Below, in pieces: positions 30,905 through 40,263 of a DNA stretch of 64,000 nt (position 1 is the first letter of the stretch; the number at the start of each line of letters is the position of its first letter). The DNA comes from Gliomastix tumulicola (Eukaryota > Ascomycota > Sordariomycetes > Hypocreales > Bionectriaceae): NCBI GenBank assembly GCA_001599755.1, contig BCHX01000006.1, positions 2,963,336 to 3,027,335 on the forward strand, written 5' to 3'. The position numbers and the translations under genes are program-made. The notes under the pieces are model-generated. The model was not told the origin of the DNA. It worked only from the letters and a program-made list of their open reading frames with translations, and ran no database searches.

Positions 30905-32743
30905 ATGGGGCTTCGCCGCGCCCGGGAGGCCGCCGAGAAGCACATCATCAACGGACGGAGACCAGCGAATGCTACCCTCACGCGCCTCCTCAAGCTCGGC
31001 CCCATCTCCCTCCTCTCCCTCTTCGCCGGCGGCCTGATCCTCATCCTCAGCGCCATCAACGCCCTCCTGCCCACCAACAACGACTACTTCGGCGGCCAGA
31101 ACCTCATGGTCGTCATCGGAGGCGTCGAGGGTCTCCATCGCTTCCGCGTCGGCTCCACGTGGAGCGTCCAGGCGTGGATCGCCATCCTCGGCGTCGGCTT
31201 CGGCTTGCTGTCGCACGGCCTGCACGAGGCGTACGTGCATCTGTTCGACTGGTGGTGCAGCGGCAGGGCGCAGAGCGGCTCCGGGCTGGACTATGCGCGG
31301 TATCTGAACACCCAGCCTCGCGCGCCGGTGACGTACGGCGCGCGCGGGTTCCCTGCCTTTGCGAGTCTGCGGTACCTCCTGCTGGCCTCGACCATCGCCG
31401 CGTCAATAGGGTACAAATTTGGCATAGGCGAGACGACGTCGCCCTGGACCGAGAGTCTCAGGCCCGACCAGCTTGTTGCTCTGGTCCCGAACGGAACGAA
31501 ACCACTGGGTAACTATGGCACGGCCAGTCCATGGTTCAAGGGAGGCTACCAGTGCTTTACCTACGAGTTCCAGAAGCTGCCCGACGAGGAAGAGCGCTCC
31601 CCAGCCGGGGAAGATGAATCAGAGTTTCCTGGATACGGAATCGGCGATCTCAGGGGCAGAGACCTCGACAAAGCCCCTCTCAAGGTCATCATGGCCAGTC
31701 AGGTCTCGACCAGAAACTATCTCACCGACGCCGTCTACGCTCTTGGATGGATCACGTCGCGCGAGGTGGTCGCGGTAGCCAACCTGACGGAGGAGGAGGG
31801 GGACTTTACCATGTCGAGGGATGAGGGCGACTGGTTCCGCGTGCAGACCTTGGGGGAGAACTGGTCCAATGACACCAAGCAGCAGAGAGTCGTTGTCGAC
31901 TACCGTGCTCTCGACCGTGGGAAGGTGCAGATCCAATGGGCGCCTCTTGGCTCCTGGTTGACTGATGACGACGCAACCAACCAGACGCAGCAGGTCACTC
32001 AAAGGGTGACGTACAACATGTATTACGCCACGGCCGAGGTCGCGCGGACCTTCTTCGACACATTAGAAGGCGTATCTGTTGGGGCTTTCAGGGACCGCAC
32101 CATCACAACGTTGGCTCAGGGGGGCCAGTTCCCCAGTGAGAAGAGGAGTGACGAGTTCCTCAGGGGTGTTCGCAACTGGGTCGATGCGCAAGTGGCGGAC
32201 GAGGTGAACCGGGCTTCTGATGGCGTCAACGCCATAGTCCGTGCTGTCATGTACGGATGGGCCAGGGAGGATGCCTGGTCAGCTATCACGTCGCCCGATC
32301 TACGCGAGTTAGGGTGGACTTCAAATGACAAGGGCAGCGGTGACTACAAAGGCGAATATCTCCGGATCCTCCCAACGGGCGAAGATCCCTTTGGGGCAGA
32401 GGACGTCAGCAGGACGCAGCGTAGCCAGTTTTTCCCAAACACGCAGTATCCTTATTTCGACGGAAACCGACACCGCGGGATCACGGGGTGCTTCCCAGCC
32501 GCGGCCGGTGCTTTCATGGCTGTGGGGATCATAGCTTGGATACTGCTGGGTCTGCGAGTGTACATCGGGCCGGCAGAGCTGACGTCCTGGACTGGACAGC
32601 ACGTGTATCTGTCACAAGTTGGCGTCATATCGGGGCTTGAGAAGCAGGAGGATCTTGCTTCGGGGTATCTGGTAGCTCCTGCGAATCTGGGGAGATTACA
32701 TCTGGGGTATCAGCGGATGCAGACCAGTCAAGAGGGAGAGTAA
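30905..32743 (+). CDS. Large membrane protein with extracytoplasmic domain, function unknown
   Basis: 612 aa from ATG 30905 (context agccATGG). The frame is open from 30704, but the extra 67 codons run through a poly-Phe microsatellite and are judged leader. Three N-terminal hydrophobic segments (ISLLSLFAGGLILILSAINA, VQAWIAILGVGFGLLSHGLH, YLLLASTIAASIGYKFGIG) precede a loop of about 350 residues with several N-glycosylation sequons (NLT, NWS, NDT, NQT). A last segment, FMAVGIIAWILLGLRVYIG, is followed by a short tail. The architecture recurs in fungal hypothetical proteins; I cannot name a family. Confidence 0.8.
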   Translation: MGLRRAREAAEKHIINGRRPANATLTRLLKLGPISLLSLFAGGLILILSAINALLPTNNDYFGGQNLMVVIGGVEGLHRFRVGSTWSVQAWIAILGVGFGLLSHGLHEAYVHLFDWWCSGRAQSGSGLDYARYLNTQPRAPVTYGARGFPAFASLRYLLLASTIAASIGYKFGIGETTSPWTESLRPDQLVALVPNGTKPLGNYGTASPWFKGGYQCFTYEFQKLPDEEERSPAGEDESEFPGYGIGDLRGRDLDKAPLKVIMASQVSTRNYLTDAVYALGWITSREVVAVANLTEEEGDFTMSRDEGDWFRVQTLGENWSNDTKQQRVVVDYRALDRGKVQIQWAPLGSWLTDDDATNQTQQVTQRVTYNMYYATAEVARTFFDTLEGVSVGAFRDRTITTLAQGGQFPSEKRSDEFLRGVRNWVDAQVADEVNRASDGVNAIVRAVMYGWAREDAWSAITSPDLRELGWTSNDKGSGDYKGEYLRILPTGEDPFGAEDVSRTQRSQFFPNTQYPYFDGNRHRGITGCFPAAAGAFMAVGIIAWILLGLRVYIGPAELTSWTGQHVYLSQVGVISGLEKQEDLASGYLVAPANLGRLHLGYQRMQTSQEGE

Positions 32744-32869
32744 CGATGCAGACTTATACATACGCAGCGATATTAATGCCATTTTCAAGCTATATATACC
32801 TCTCGATCAGCATCCTCCAATTACATGACACTACGGTGCGCATTCAAAACCCCTTAGTCCCAGTAAAGC

Positions 32870-33529
32870 TCACGAACCAACAAAACAAAGAGCCTCAAAC
32901 GACAGCTTCAGCTTTTCACCCTCCGCATCCCAACACGCCGGGACAGGTTCGTGGTCACTCCCAGCTAGCTCCCGCTCCATACTCGCGAACGATGTTTCCA
33001 TATACTCTGCAGCACTAGCCTCCCACTGGATCCGGTGGCTGTCGAACCATGTGTCGTACGTGTAGTCCGCCTTCAGTTTCAGAGCCGCGAGCTCGTCATC
33101 CGACAGCTTCCTGAGAGCAGGTCGTGCCTGCTGCTCCGCGCTCAGCTCGACACGGCTGTAAGCATCAATCGTCCCGCTCGACGCCGGGAACACGAAGGAG
33201 AGGGTGGCGAGGTTGGGCAGGTAAGGCAAGTCGAGCGACAGCGCATAGCTTGCATGGGTGCTGGCGTCGGATGCCTCGAGGGCCAGGTGCTTCACCTCGG
33301 GGATCCATGAAAGACTTCCATTGTTCTTCTCGTCCGCACTTCGGTAGAACAGAATCCTAAAGTCGTCCAAGATGTCGGGCCGGACAAAGAGGTAGTCCTC
33401 CGCAGGGCGGAACTCTCGCTGAGCGTTGGGATTGGTGGCTGTGGGTTCGCTGACGAGGAGAGGCTTGTGGGAGTAGTCCTTCACCTCCTTCCCCTTTATC
33501 ACTTCAATGAAGCAGACTCCGGGTGCCAT
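32870..33529 (-). CDS. Hypothetical protein resembling the C-terminal part of 2EXR-type fungal proteins
   Basis: Single exon, 219 aa, start MAPGVCFIEV with a good context (caaccATGG). The stretch DYLFVRPDILDDFRILFYRS, then VKHLALEAS and a run of YLPNLATLSFVFP resembles the region after the 2EXR motif in many fungal proteins. The usual N-terminal F-x-x-[FL]-P-x-L-P-x-E-[IL]-R block is absent, so this may be a truncated member or only a distant look-alike. The C-terminal third is charged and helical. No targeting signal is seen. Function is unknown. Confidence 0.6.
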   Translation of the reverse strand: MAPGVCFIEVIKGKEVKDYSHKPLLVSEPTATNPNAQREFRPAEDYLFVRPDILDDFRILFYRSADEKNNGSLSWIPEVKHLALEASDASTHASYALSLDLPYLPNLATLSFVFPASSGTIDAYSRVELSAEQQARPALRKLSDDELAALKLKADYTYDTWFDSHRIQWEASAAEYMETSFASMERELAGSDHEPVPACWDAEGEKLKLSFEALCFVGS

Positions 33530-33899
33530 GGTTGTTGAAACTGGAGGTAGTTTGAGGAATGGGCAAAGTCAGGACAGGCTGAATAGGGGGCCGTGAAACA
33601 ATCGATGTTGAATTCAAGTAGGCATGCCTCATCTCAGTAGGAAAACATTTCATTCTTATACATGCATGTCTTTTTACATTTTACAGTGTACGTGGCTGAC
33701 AGTATCTGCCCAACATCATCCTGCCTACGAGGCTGTGCAGCCAGGGCAGGCACAAGAAATCGCCTTGACCAAAGCCCGGGTATATATGAGTGTGGCTGAG
33801 CAAAGAAATCCATTCCCACTCCCACCCAACACCATCTGTGTAATTCGCAAAAAAAAAAAATAAGACCAGTAGGACATAAAAACAAAAGCATGACTCTCT
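33530..33899. other. Intergenic region with A-tract
   Basis: 3' flank of the kinase gene and promoter of the hypothetical gene on the minus strand. It contains an A12 run (33850-33861). No gene is seen. Confidence 0.45.
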
Positions 33900-35257
33900 C
33901 TAACCACCGACATCCATATTTTCCCCGATCAATTGCGCCAAGTCCTCATACCGAGTCTTAGTCCAGTCGTACACTTTGTCGTTCTTACCGCCCCGGCGGG
34001 TGACGAGGTTCTGCATGAGCTTGGTCAGGCGTGCATAGTTGGGCATCTGCCCGCGCGGCACCGAGCGGACGTGCGTCAGGAAGCTTGCAAACTCGGGCTC
34101 GGCGCCGGCGCAGATCTGCGCGGGTGTCATATTCGCTTTCATGTCCCCCATGTCGGCGGTGTCGATGGCAGCCGGGGCCTGCGGCTGGCCGGGCTGGCCA
34201 AGCCACGGCAGCGTGTTCCTGCGCATGTGTAGCAGGGTGTAGAGGAGCGACTCGAGGTCATCCGCGTAAGTGTACCCTGCAAAGATTCGTCAGCAGCAGA
34301 AAAGAAAACAGGCCGTCGGCCAAGAAATGGAGGCCGGGGGGGGGGGGGGGGGGGGGCAGCAGGCGCCAGAAAACATACCTTCATGGCTGTGGACGTTAAG
34401 ACTAGCATACCAGTCGGTGCCAACAAAGGGGATATCAGCCGCGAGATTATTCGGATTATATAGGTGCTCATTTGCCTGCCGGTGCAGGAAGGTACGCCAG
34501 CCAGCCACGAGGACCGACACGCCAAAGTCCGCGATGTAGAGCACATTGCTCTTCTTGCCCCTGCCCATGAGCAAGTTCTCTGGCTTGATATCCATGTGAA
34601 GGACACCCCCTTTATGAAGCGTTCTTAACCGTAAAATAGCCTGAGTGCCAATCATGGAGATCGTCTTGGGCGTCAGGCCAACGGCCGGCAGGGCACCCCT
34701 TGGAGCGACCCTTAGTGCATACTTCCAGAGTGTTTCAATATCAGGACCGAGGAGATCGAGCACCATAACTTCATAGTCGTCCTTGTGGCCCCAATAGTGC
34801 AGCTTGCTGAAGCCTTCCGGTATCGTCTTGCGGGGGAGAGGACGAGGGGGAGGGGCAGGGACAGGGACGTCGTCGTTCTGGGGAACAGTCGCCCTTCCGT
34901 AGTTGATACGCAACTCCTCGAATGCCTCGACCTCGTTCACGATTGAAAGATCTATTGGACTCATCTTCTGAAACTTGATGGCTACTTTCTCTCCAGTCAT
35001 AATGTTTGTGCCTGTAAAGAACTGTTAGAAGAGGACCGTCCCACATAGCTAAACGTCTTAAACGCTAAAGGAGTGTGGGATAATTGGTAAAATACCAAGT
35101 AGGGAGACATACCAGCGTAAACCATGCCATGGGAACCAGACTGGAGCTGGGACTCGATACGATACTTGTCATGTATAAGTAAATCCTATTGTTAAACGAG
35201 TCAGTATGTGAAGACTTCAGGAGGAAGGGCTAAGAATTGTTTCTTTCTCACCCTCAT
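33900..35257 (-). CDS. Casein-kinase-1-like protein kinase, four exons
   Basis: Exons 35257-35252 (only ATGAGG), 35185-35113, 35011-34379 and 34276-33900 join in phase to 362 aa. Kinase landmarks in order: gly-loop LQSGSHGMVYAG, VAIKFQK (ATP Lys), FSKLHYWGHKDDYEVMVLDL and LLGPDIETLW (CK1-like), catalytic loop HMDIKPENLL with Met in place of Arg of HRD, metal-binding ADFGVS, then GTDWYASLNVHSHEG and DDLESLLYTLLHM, which are diagnostic of the CK1 family. It phosphorylates Ser/Thr proteins. An 87-residue C-terminal lobe and tail follow. A Pro-rich insertion (VPVPAPPPRPLPRK) lies between N-lobe strands. The last intron holds a 21-G run. It is divergent from the gene at 35991. Confidence 0.88.
34336..34356. 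repeat. Poly-G homopolymer inside the last intron of the kinase gene
   Basis: Twenty-one consecutive G on the plus strand (C on the sense strand), near the splice donor. It is prone to slippage and length miscalls. Confidence 0.9.
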
Positions 35258-35990
35258 TGTGACAGATATATCCAGTTAAAATGAATAAGGTGAGGAAAGG
35301 GAAGGGTAACGACCCAAGTCCAATGCTAAAAGTCGAAAGTCTTAACGTGTAGAGCCCGAGAAAACTGTGGGCTCGGACTTCTGCTTGCTTATAGTCACCT
35401 GCTGAGGGTTGATTGCTCAGTGAGTTTTGCCCGGTGACTATTCACGAACACGGCCTTGGGGATGTTTTCCTTTTATCTCTCCTGATATCTTGAGTCATTC
35501 TAACCGTCACGTCATTTTGCCTTGTTTCATGACATACGATGGGGGATATATTCTAATTATACGTGGACCATCCCAAACCGGATATCCTCTATACATCTTT
35601 GAATGAGGGCTTTGTAGATTGCTAACTTTCTTCTGGCCTCGTCATAATGTTGAACGACCTCAATGCTTCATTGGCATAACTTTCTTGTAACGGGTTTTTG
35701 TGAGCAGCTTGTCTATGTCTTTGATAAAAAAGAATTGTCAAAGAACCCGACGTCTTTCTCTGACTCACCCATTGTTGAACAAAGCCCCCCTTCTCTCATC
35801 CTAGTCACATGAAGTCCAGCCTTTACTTCTTTGTTTCAGGATTCATTGAGTCAGCCTTATCTATTAATTTATCAACTCGTCCTTCCCCAAGTCTCTTCCC
35901 GCCAAAGTTGTTCCAGTATTCGGCCTTAGTTCTCACGGCAACAACTATCGGACACCAACATTCTCCTTCAAATCCCCTAATCCCCTAATC
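35258..35990. promoter_or_regulatory. Divergent AT-rich promoter region between kinase and proline-rich protein genes
   Basis: 733 bp, visibly AT-richer than the flanking genes. It separates the start codons of two divergent genes. No open frame of note. Confidence 0.5.
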
Positions 35991-37406
35991 ATGGCGAATC
36001 TCCCCCCACCAGCAGAGCGCCAGGAGCGAGGCAAAGTGGCCAGGGCGCGTCTTAATCACAACGGCTTCACCCCCGATTTTTGGGACAACCTAAGCCAGGT
36101 CCACGTAACAAAAGAGTGGCTCGTAGAAGTCAGCCGCCGCGATAAGACGCAGCGCTGGCAGCAGAGGCACGACTGGATCGACCAGTTGCGCGAAGGTGAT
36201 GAGGCGCAAGCCGTGGCCCGCGGCATCAGCTTGAGCCGGTTCGCGATGCGCAACGGACCAGACATGGCTGTGGCTATGGAACACAAGTGGAGGGGCGATG
36301 CTGTTGAGGAGCCAGTTGTCACAGTGCCAGCCTATCCTCGGTTTCCAGCGGGTAGTCGTCACTTTGTGCAGCACATGCAGGACTACAACATCGAGCCGAT
36401 AGTCCCTCTGCAACAGAACCAGGACCAGGACCAGGACCAGGAAGAGAACCAGAACGAGGAAGAANCCCCCCCGCCGCCGCCGCCGCCTCCTCCTCGGCCC
36501 CGACCAGCCGATATAGACGATCTTATGGCTGTCTTACCTATGGACTTCAACGCTCCGACTGGTCCCAATCCCCTCTGGTCCTGGAATAACAATGCGATCC
36601 GTGAGTTCCAAGCCATGATGGCCCCCGAAGGACCTGCGTTTGTCCCTGAGAATAACGACGACCACCGGGACAATTTCTTCGGGCGCATCATGACCGAGTT
36701 TGACAACATGAATGCGGATATCCCCCATAAGGAGTTCCTGCTGTCGTACCGACAGGCTCATCACATCACGAACCGCACCCTCAGAGGTCCGATCCCGGAT
36801 CTCGTCGACGGAGCACGCCTCAACGAGCTCCATCCCCTGGCACGAGCGAACCGCCTGCTGTGCAGGTATATCCGCGTCGACGGCGCCAACGATCCGGACG
36901 CCAACAACCTCATCTTGCCCACCTTCGTCTTCGACGAGGGCCCCTACTCCCAACAGTCCTGCTACGAGGGTGCCTTCGGGGCCCGGGCCTGCCAAGCCCT
37001 GCAGCGCCTCTATGACAAGTTCCGGTTTGCCAGGACTCATAACAACGACCTCTCTCTCCAGGAGCTCACCCAGGCAGACATGGCGCATCCGATCGAGGGC
37101 AGCGCCCTCAGCTACGGCGCCGTCATCTGGCAGGGCGTGCTCAGGCTGTTCTCGTGGCACATGGAGATGGACGACGGAGGCGAGCAGAAGATCTGGATGA
37201 CGGAGCTCGGGAACCACCACATGTTCAACACTGTCGAGCAGTTCCGGGCCGGTGCATTGGCATTTGCAAACCTTCGCCAGATAGCAATGGAGGACAGAAA
37301 CGAGCTGATCAGGCGCCTCAATCTGGAGTATTATTATCGCGGCTACGGTACTGTAGATGCGCCGCAGGTTCCCCCTGTACATCCTCCTCCGGTTCCCCCT
37401 CAGTAA
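35991..37406 (+). CDS. Uncharacterised protein with Gln/Asp-rich and poly-Pro linker; frame crosses one ambiguous base
   Basis: Single exon, 471 aa as read. Residues 1-130 are charged (RQERGKVARARLNHNGFTPD, KEWLVEVSRRDKTQRWQQRH). A linker of alternating Gln-Asp, then Glu/Asn, then about nine Pro spans residues 140-170. The base at 36465 is N, the first base of codon 159, at the border of the Glu run and the C-rich poly-Pro run, so the true local length may differ. The C-terminal 270 residues form a possible globular domain (FVFDEGPYSQQSCYEGAFGA, SYGAVIWQGVLRLFSWHMEM). The frame is the same on both sides of the N, which supports one gene. No family is recognised. Confidence 0.72.
   Translation: MANLPPPAERQERGKVARARLNHNGFTPDFWDNLSQVHVTKEWLVEVSRRDKTQRWQQRHDWIDQLREGDEAQAVARGISLSRFAMRNGPDMAVAMEHKWRGDAVEEPVVTVPAYPRFPAGSRHFVQHMQDYNIEPIVPLQQNQDQDQDQEENQNEEEXPPPPPPPPPRPRPADIDDLMAVLPMDFNAPTGPNPLWSWNNNAIREFQAMMAPEGPAFVPENNDDHRDNFFGRIMTEFDNMNADIPHKEFLLSYRQAHHITNRTLRGPIPDLVDGARLNELHPLARANRLLCRYIRVDGANDPDANNLILPTFVFDEGPYSQQSCYEGAFGARACQALQRLYDKFRFARTHNNDLSLQELTQADMAHPIEGSALSYGAVIWQGVLRLFSWHMEMDDGGEQKIWMTELGNHHMFNTVEQFRAGALAFANLRQIAMEDRNELIRRLNLEYYYRGYGTVDAPQVPPVHPPPVPPQ
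36465..36465. other. Ambiguous base N in coding sequence
   Basis: The only N I noticed in the window. It precedes seven C and CCG repeats, a typical site of homopolymer uncertainty. Confidence 0.95.
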
Positions 37407-37633
37407 ATGGGTCCTTCATATAGGTAGATGTCTCTTGTTTTTGCATGATTTATTTGGTTTTGGTCTGGTTACGATGGTTCCTCGGTAGATCGAGTTGAAT
37501 TGAATATGATTATTGGTTATCTTGTCGTAAGCAGTCCTTGCACGCACACCTCTCGTGACCAGACTTAGTTGTCCCCTAAGTTCCGCTCCATATTGTTACC
37601 TCGCCACTTTCACGTAGTCTTCTCAAGCGACAC

Positions 37634-38585
37634 TTATTTCTCAGGGCTCTCAGTCATGATATGCTGCGCCACCTGCTTCTCCCGACGATCCCTCCTCCAG
37701 AGATACCAAGCCACGGTCGCAATGACAGCAGCACCTACGACCGAGCCGACGACAATGCCAGCAATATCTCCCGCCCCAAGCCCAGACCCGCCGTCGTCGT
37801 CCCCATCATCATCATCATCGTGTCCCTCCTCCGCGTCATGGTCCTCGTCCTCATCGTGCGAGTGCCCAGGCTCCTCCTCCGTGTCCTGCTCATCGTACGA
37901 GCCCGTGACGTTGAAACAGGGAATGTCAAGCGCGAACGCCTCCGCCGTGACGAGCGTGACGTCCGCGCACGAGTAGAAGGTCTCGTTGACGGGGAGGTGG
38001 CGGCGGCTGCGGTGGTGGCCGTGGTCCGGGTCGATGTACTCGGCGACGTAGCGCAGCTGGAGGGTGGCGTTGGTGCCGGCCGTGGCGTCGGGGACGAGGC
38101 TGGGGAGGTCGAGGCAGACGTGGCTGTAGCTGAGGGCCTGGATGCGGGTCGAGGGGACAATGACCTGGAATTCGGTGTCGTTGGAGGGGTCTAGTAGAGT
38201 TAGCGACGGGGTCGTTGGGAAGAAAAGGACAGAGGACGACGTACTCTCATCGAGGGCGATGGAGATCTGGACGTCGTAGACCAGCTGCTTCTGCTCCAGA
38301 GCCAGGGCACCGTTGGCTGATTCATCAAAGCGTCAGTGTCACCCGTCCGATACACAATGACGGCCCCTTCTGTCACTCACCAACAGGGAACTCGGTGCGG
38401 TTGACCACACCCCTGGACACACCGCAGGGGGCAGTCAGGGCATCATCCTCGCTCCACTCCCGGTCCTCGGGCCACATGAAGCCCAGGGGACCCATGTGGT
38501 CATAGTCCTCCTTGGAGTGGCCAGACACAACGGAGATGAGGGCCGTCGCAGTGGCCAAGAGGCCGGTAGCTTTAGTGAACGCCAT
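37634..38585 (-). CDS. BIM1/X325-like copper-site surface protein with C-terminal membrane anchor
   Basis: Exons 38585-38381, 38316-38245 and 38190-37634 join in phase to 277 aa. A signal peptide ends at residue 22 (ISVVSG), so the mature chain would start with His (HSKEDYDHMGPLGF). A free N-terminal His is the hallmark of LPMO-like and BIM1 copper sites. LTAPCG...NRTEFPV, then a strand with VYDVQISIALDE, SYSHVCLDLP and ETFYSCADVTLVT, matches the X325 layout, with Cys pairs for disulfides. A His/Asp/Glu-rich linker (GHSHDEDEDHDAEEGHDDDD) precedes a transmembrane segment (AGDIAGIVVGSVVGAAVIAT) and a basic cytosolic tail. Family members bind copper at the cell surface and are not thought to oxidise polysaccharides. 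A transmembrane anchor replaces the common GPI signal. Confidence 0.82.
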
Positions 38586-40263
38586 GTCTGTTGCTAGATG
38601 AAATGATGTGTGCTTTGCACAATGAGGCGGTTGAGGAGGGAGGGGAAGCTCAAGATATTCAAGAGCAGATTAGTGGGCATAGATAAGTTATCCCTCAGGG
38701 CTTCCCCGCCTCCATGCCGGCTTGTAATAGGAAGGTGGTTCATGCTATTGAGGTAGTACTTGTAAATATCAACGGTCCAGAAATGGTTCCTAATAAAACG
38801 TCATTCGTTGGGATCCCATCGCTATTGGTCCTTACGGCTGTATGGCAGCTTAGCCCCTCAGTTTTCCCCGTTCAGACCCTTTAATTATCATCAGCAGACA
38901 GATGTTATAACCCAACGAATATGGTGTTACGACCCAACCGCACAGTCGCAGGATTGCAGACTCGGTGGGTCGGGCAGACGCCACGGGACGAAAGGATGTT
39001 CCGTTCCGAACGGTTCACGACTACCATGTGAACCACCAAGTGAACCAAGCCAGGAACCACAACATGAACCATGAAGTGAACCAGGAACGAGCGCCATTAT
39101 ATATGCATCACAGTCATTACCTAGATAGCTCACCAGCTATCAATAAAGCACCTTGCTTAGAAGCGCCTTTTGCCAATAAGCATACGGAGCCAGAGCATCC
39201 TTGGCGATACCAGTTCCTCTCAGTTTTGTTGATACTCACGACCCATTAGCTGTGACCACCACACTGCTCAGTCAAAGACATGCCAGTATTCTGAGAACAT
39301 GAAACTGCTCGAACCCGACCCGTCTACCCTAAATCCCAGACGGATCACCCCGTTCGTCACACTTCAGCTAATACTCTTAGCAACTCGGTTTAATTTGTTT
39401 ATAGCCGGCTCCCTGCAGCTTGTGAGAGACACGAGCCATGAGCGAATCCACGGATACCTTGAAGACGTTCAATTACATGAATTAAGTCGAGCCAGTCAGC
39501 TATACGGCGTTCTACTATACACACGCCTGCTCCCTCCATCTCATCCAGATTTCCACGCCGTCCCTGCCACAAACTGCTTCATCTGCTACCTCAGGCAGTT
39601 GCTTCTATACTGACAGCTTCTCTAGGTGCTCGGTGTCGCTGATTTCTCATGTCGTTTCCAGCGTTGTGACCATCCTCTTTGGTTCTCCAGCTCGACACGA
39701 ACTTGATGCTAATGAGCCATTACGTATTGTGTTACACTTCATTGCGTTTGAGACATGCTGAAGGGCATCGCCCATTGCACTCTCCCCGGACCCGTACAAC
39801 AATTGTAATCGCGGTCGTGGTGTCGCTCCTTTGTGAATACGCCCCTCGCCGCTCAGCGTTCTACCACCCCTGCACAGCCCGTCAGACGCCCTTCTCGCCT
39901 ACATAAACCTCACGGCCGGCCGCCTCCCTCTCAAGATAACGTTAACTTCTTCCTTTCTTCCTCACCCCTCTCCCTCCTACCCCGAACCCCTCTCAACAGT
40001 TTCCTTTTCTACCTTGGCTATGACCGAGCCCTGGCTGGCTCGCCCCTCCCGCATTCCCATCCCCATCCCCGTCCCTCTTGGTCTTGAACGCTTGGCCACC
40101 TGTGGACCTGATACACGTTACCGACCTAATACACGTGGATAGTGGTACAGTAAGGTCACCCCCATTGCGCCAAGAATCGATGTTGAACCTCGCTCGAATA
40201 ATGGCTAGGCTTATTCCTCGTCTAGACACTTCATGTGTCTGATTTGAAGTTTCAAGAGGAGGT
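38586..40263. other. Gene-free region, about 1.7 kb, with degenerate hexamer repeats
   Basis: No gene is supported. Between about 39018 and 39090 the string gaacca recurs irregularly about seven times, producing apparent repeat peptides in several frames. A near-palindrome (ccgttccgaacgg) sits at about 39000. Pyrimidine-rich sequence fills 39930-40080. Confidence 0.5.

Noticed and set aside
36534..37382. 282-codon minus-strand open frame opposite the proline-rich gene
   Set aside because: Shadow of the plus-strand frame; it lacks a promoter-like context and would overlap fully.
39018..39090. Repeat peptide gene from gaacca hexamers
   Set aside because: Units are irregular, open in several frames on both strands and have no start, signal or splice support.
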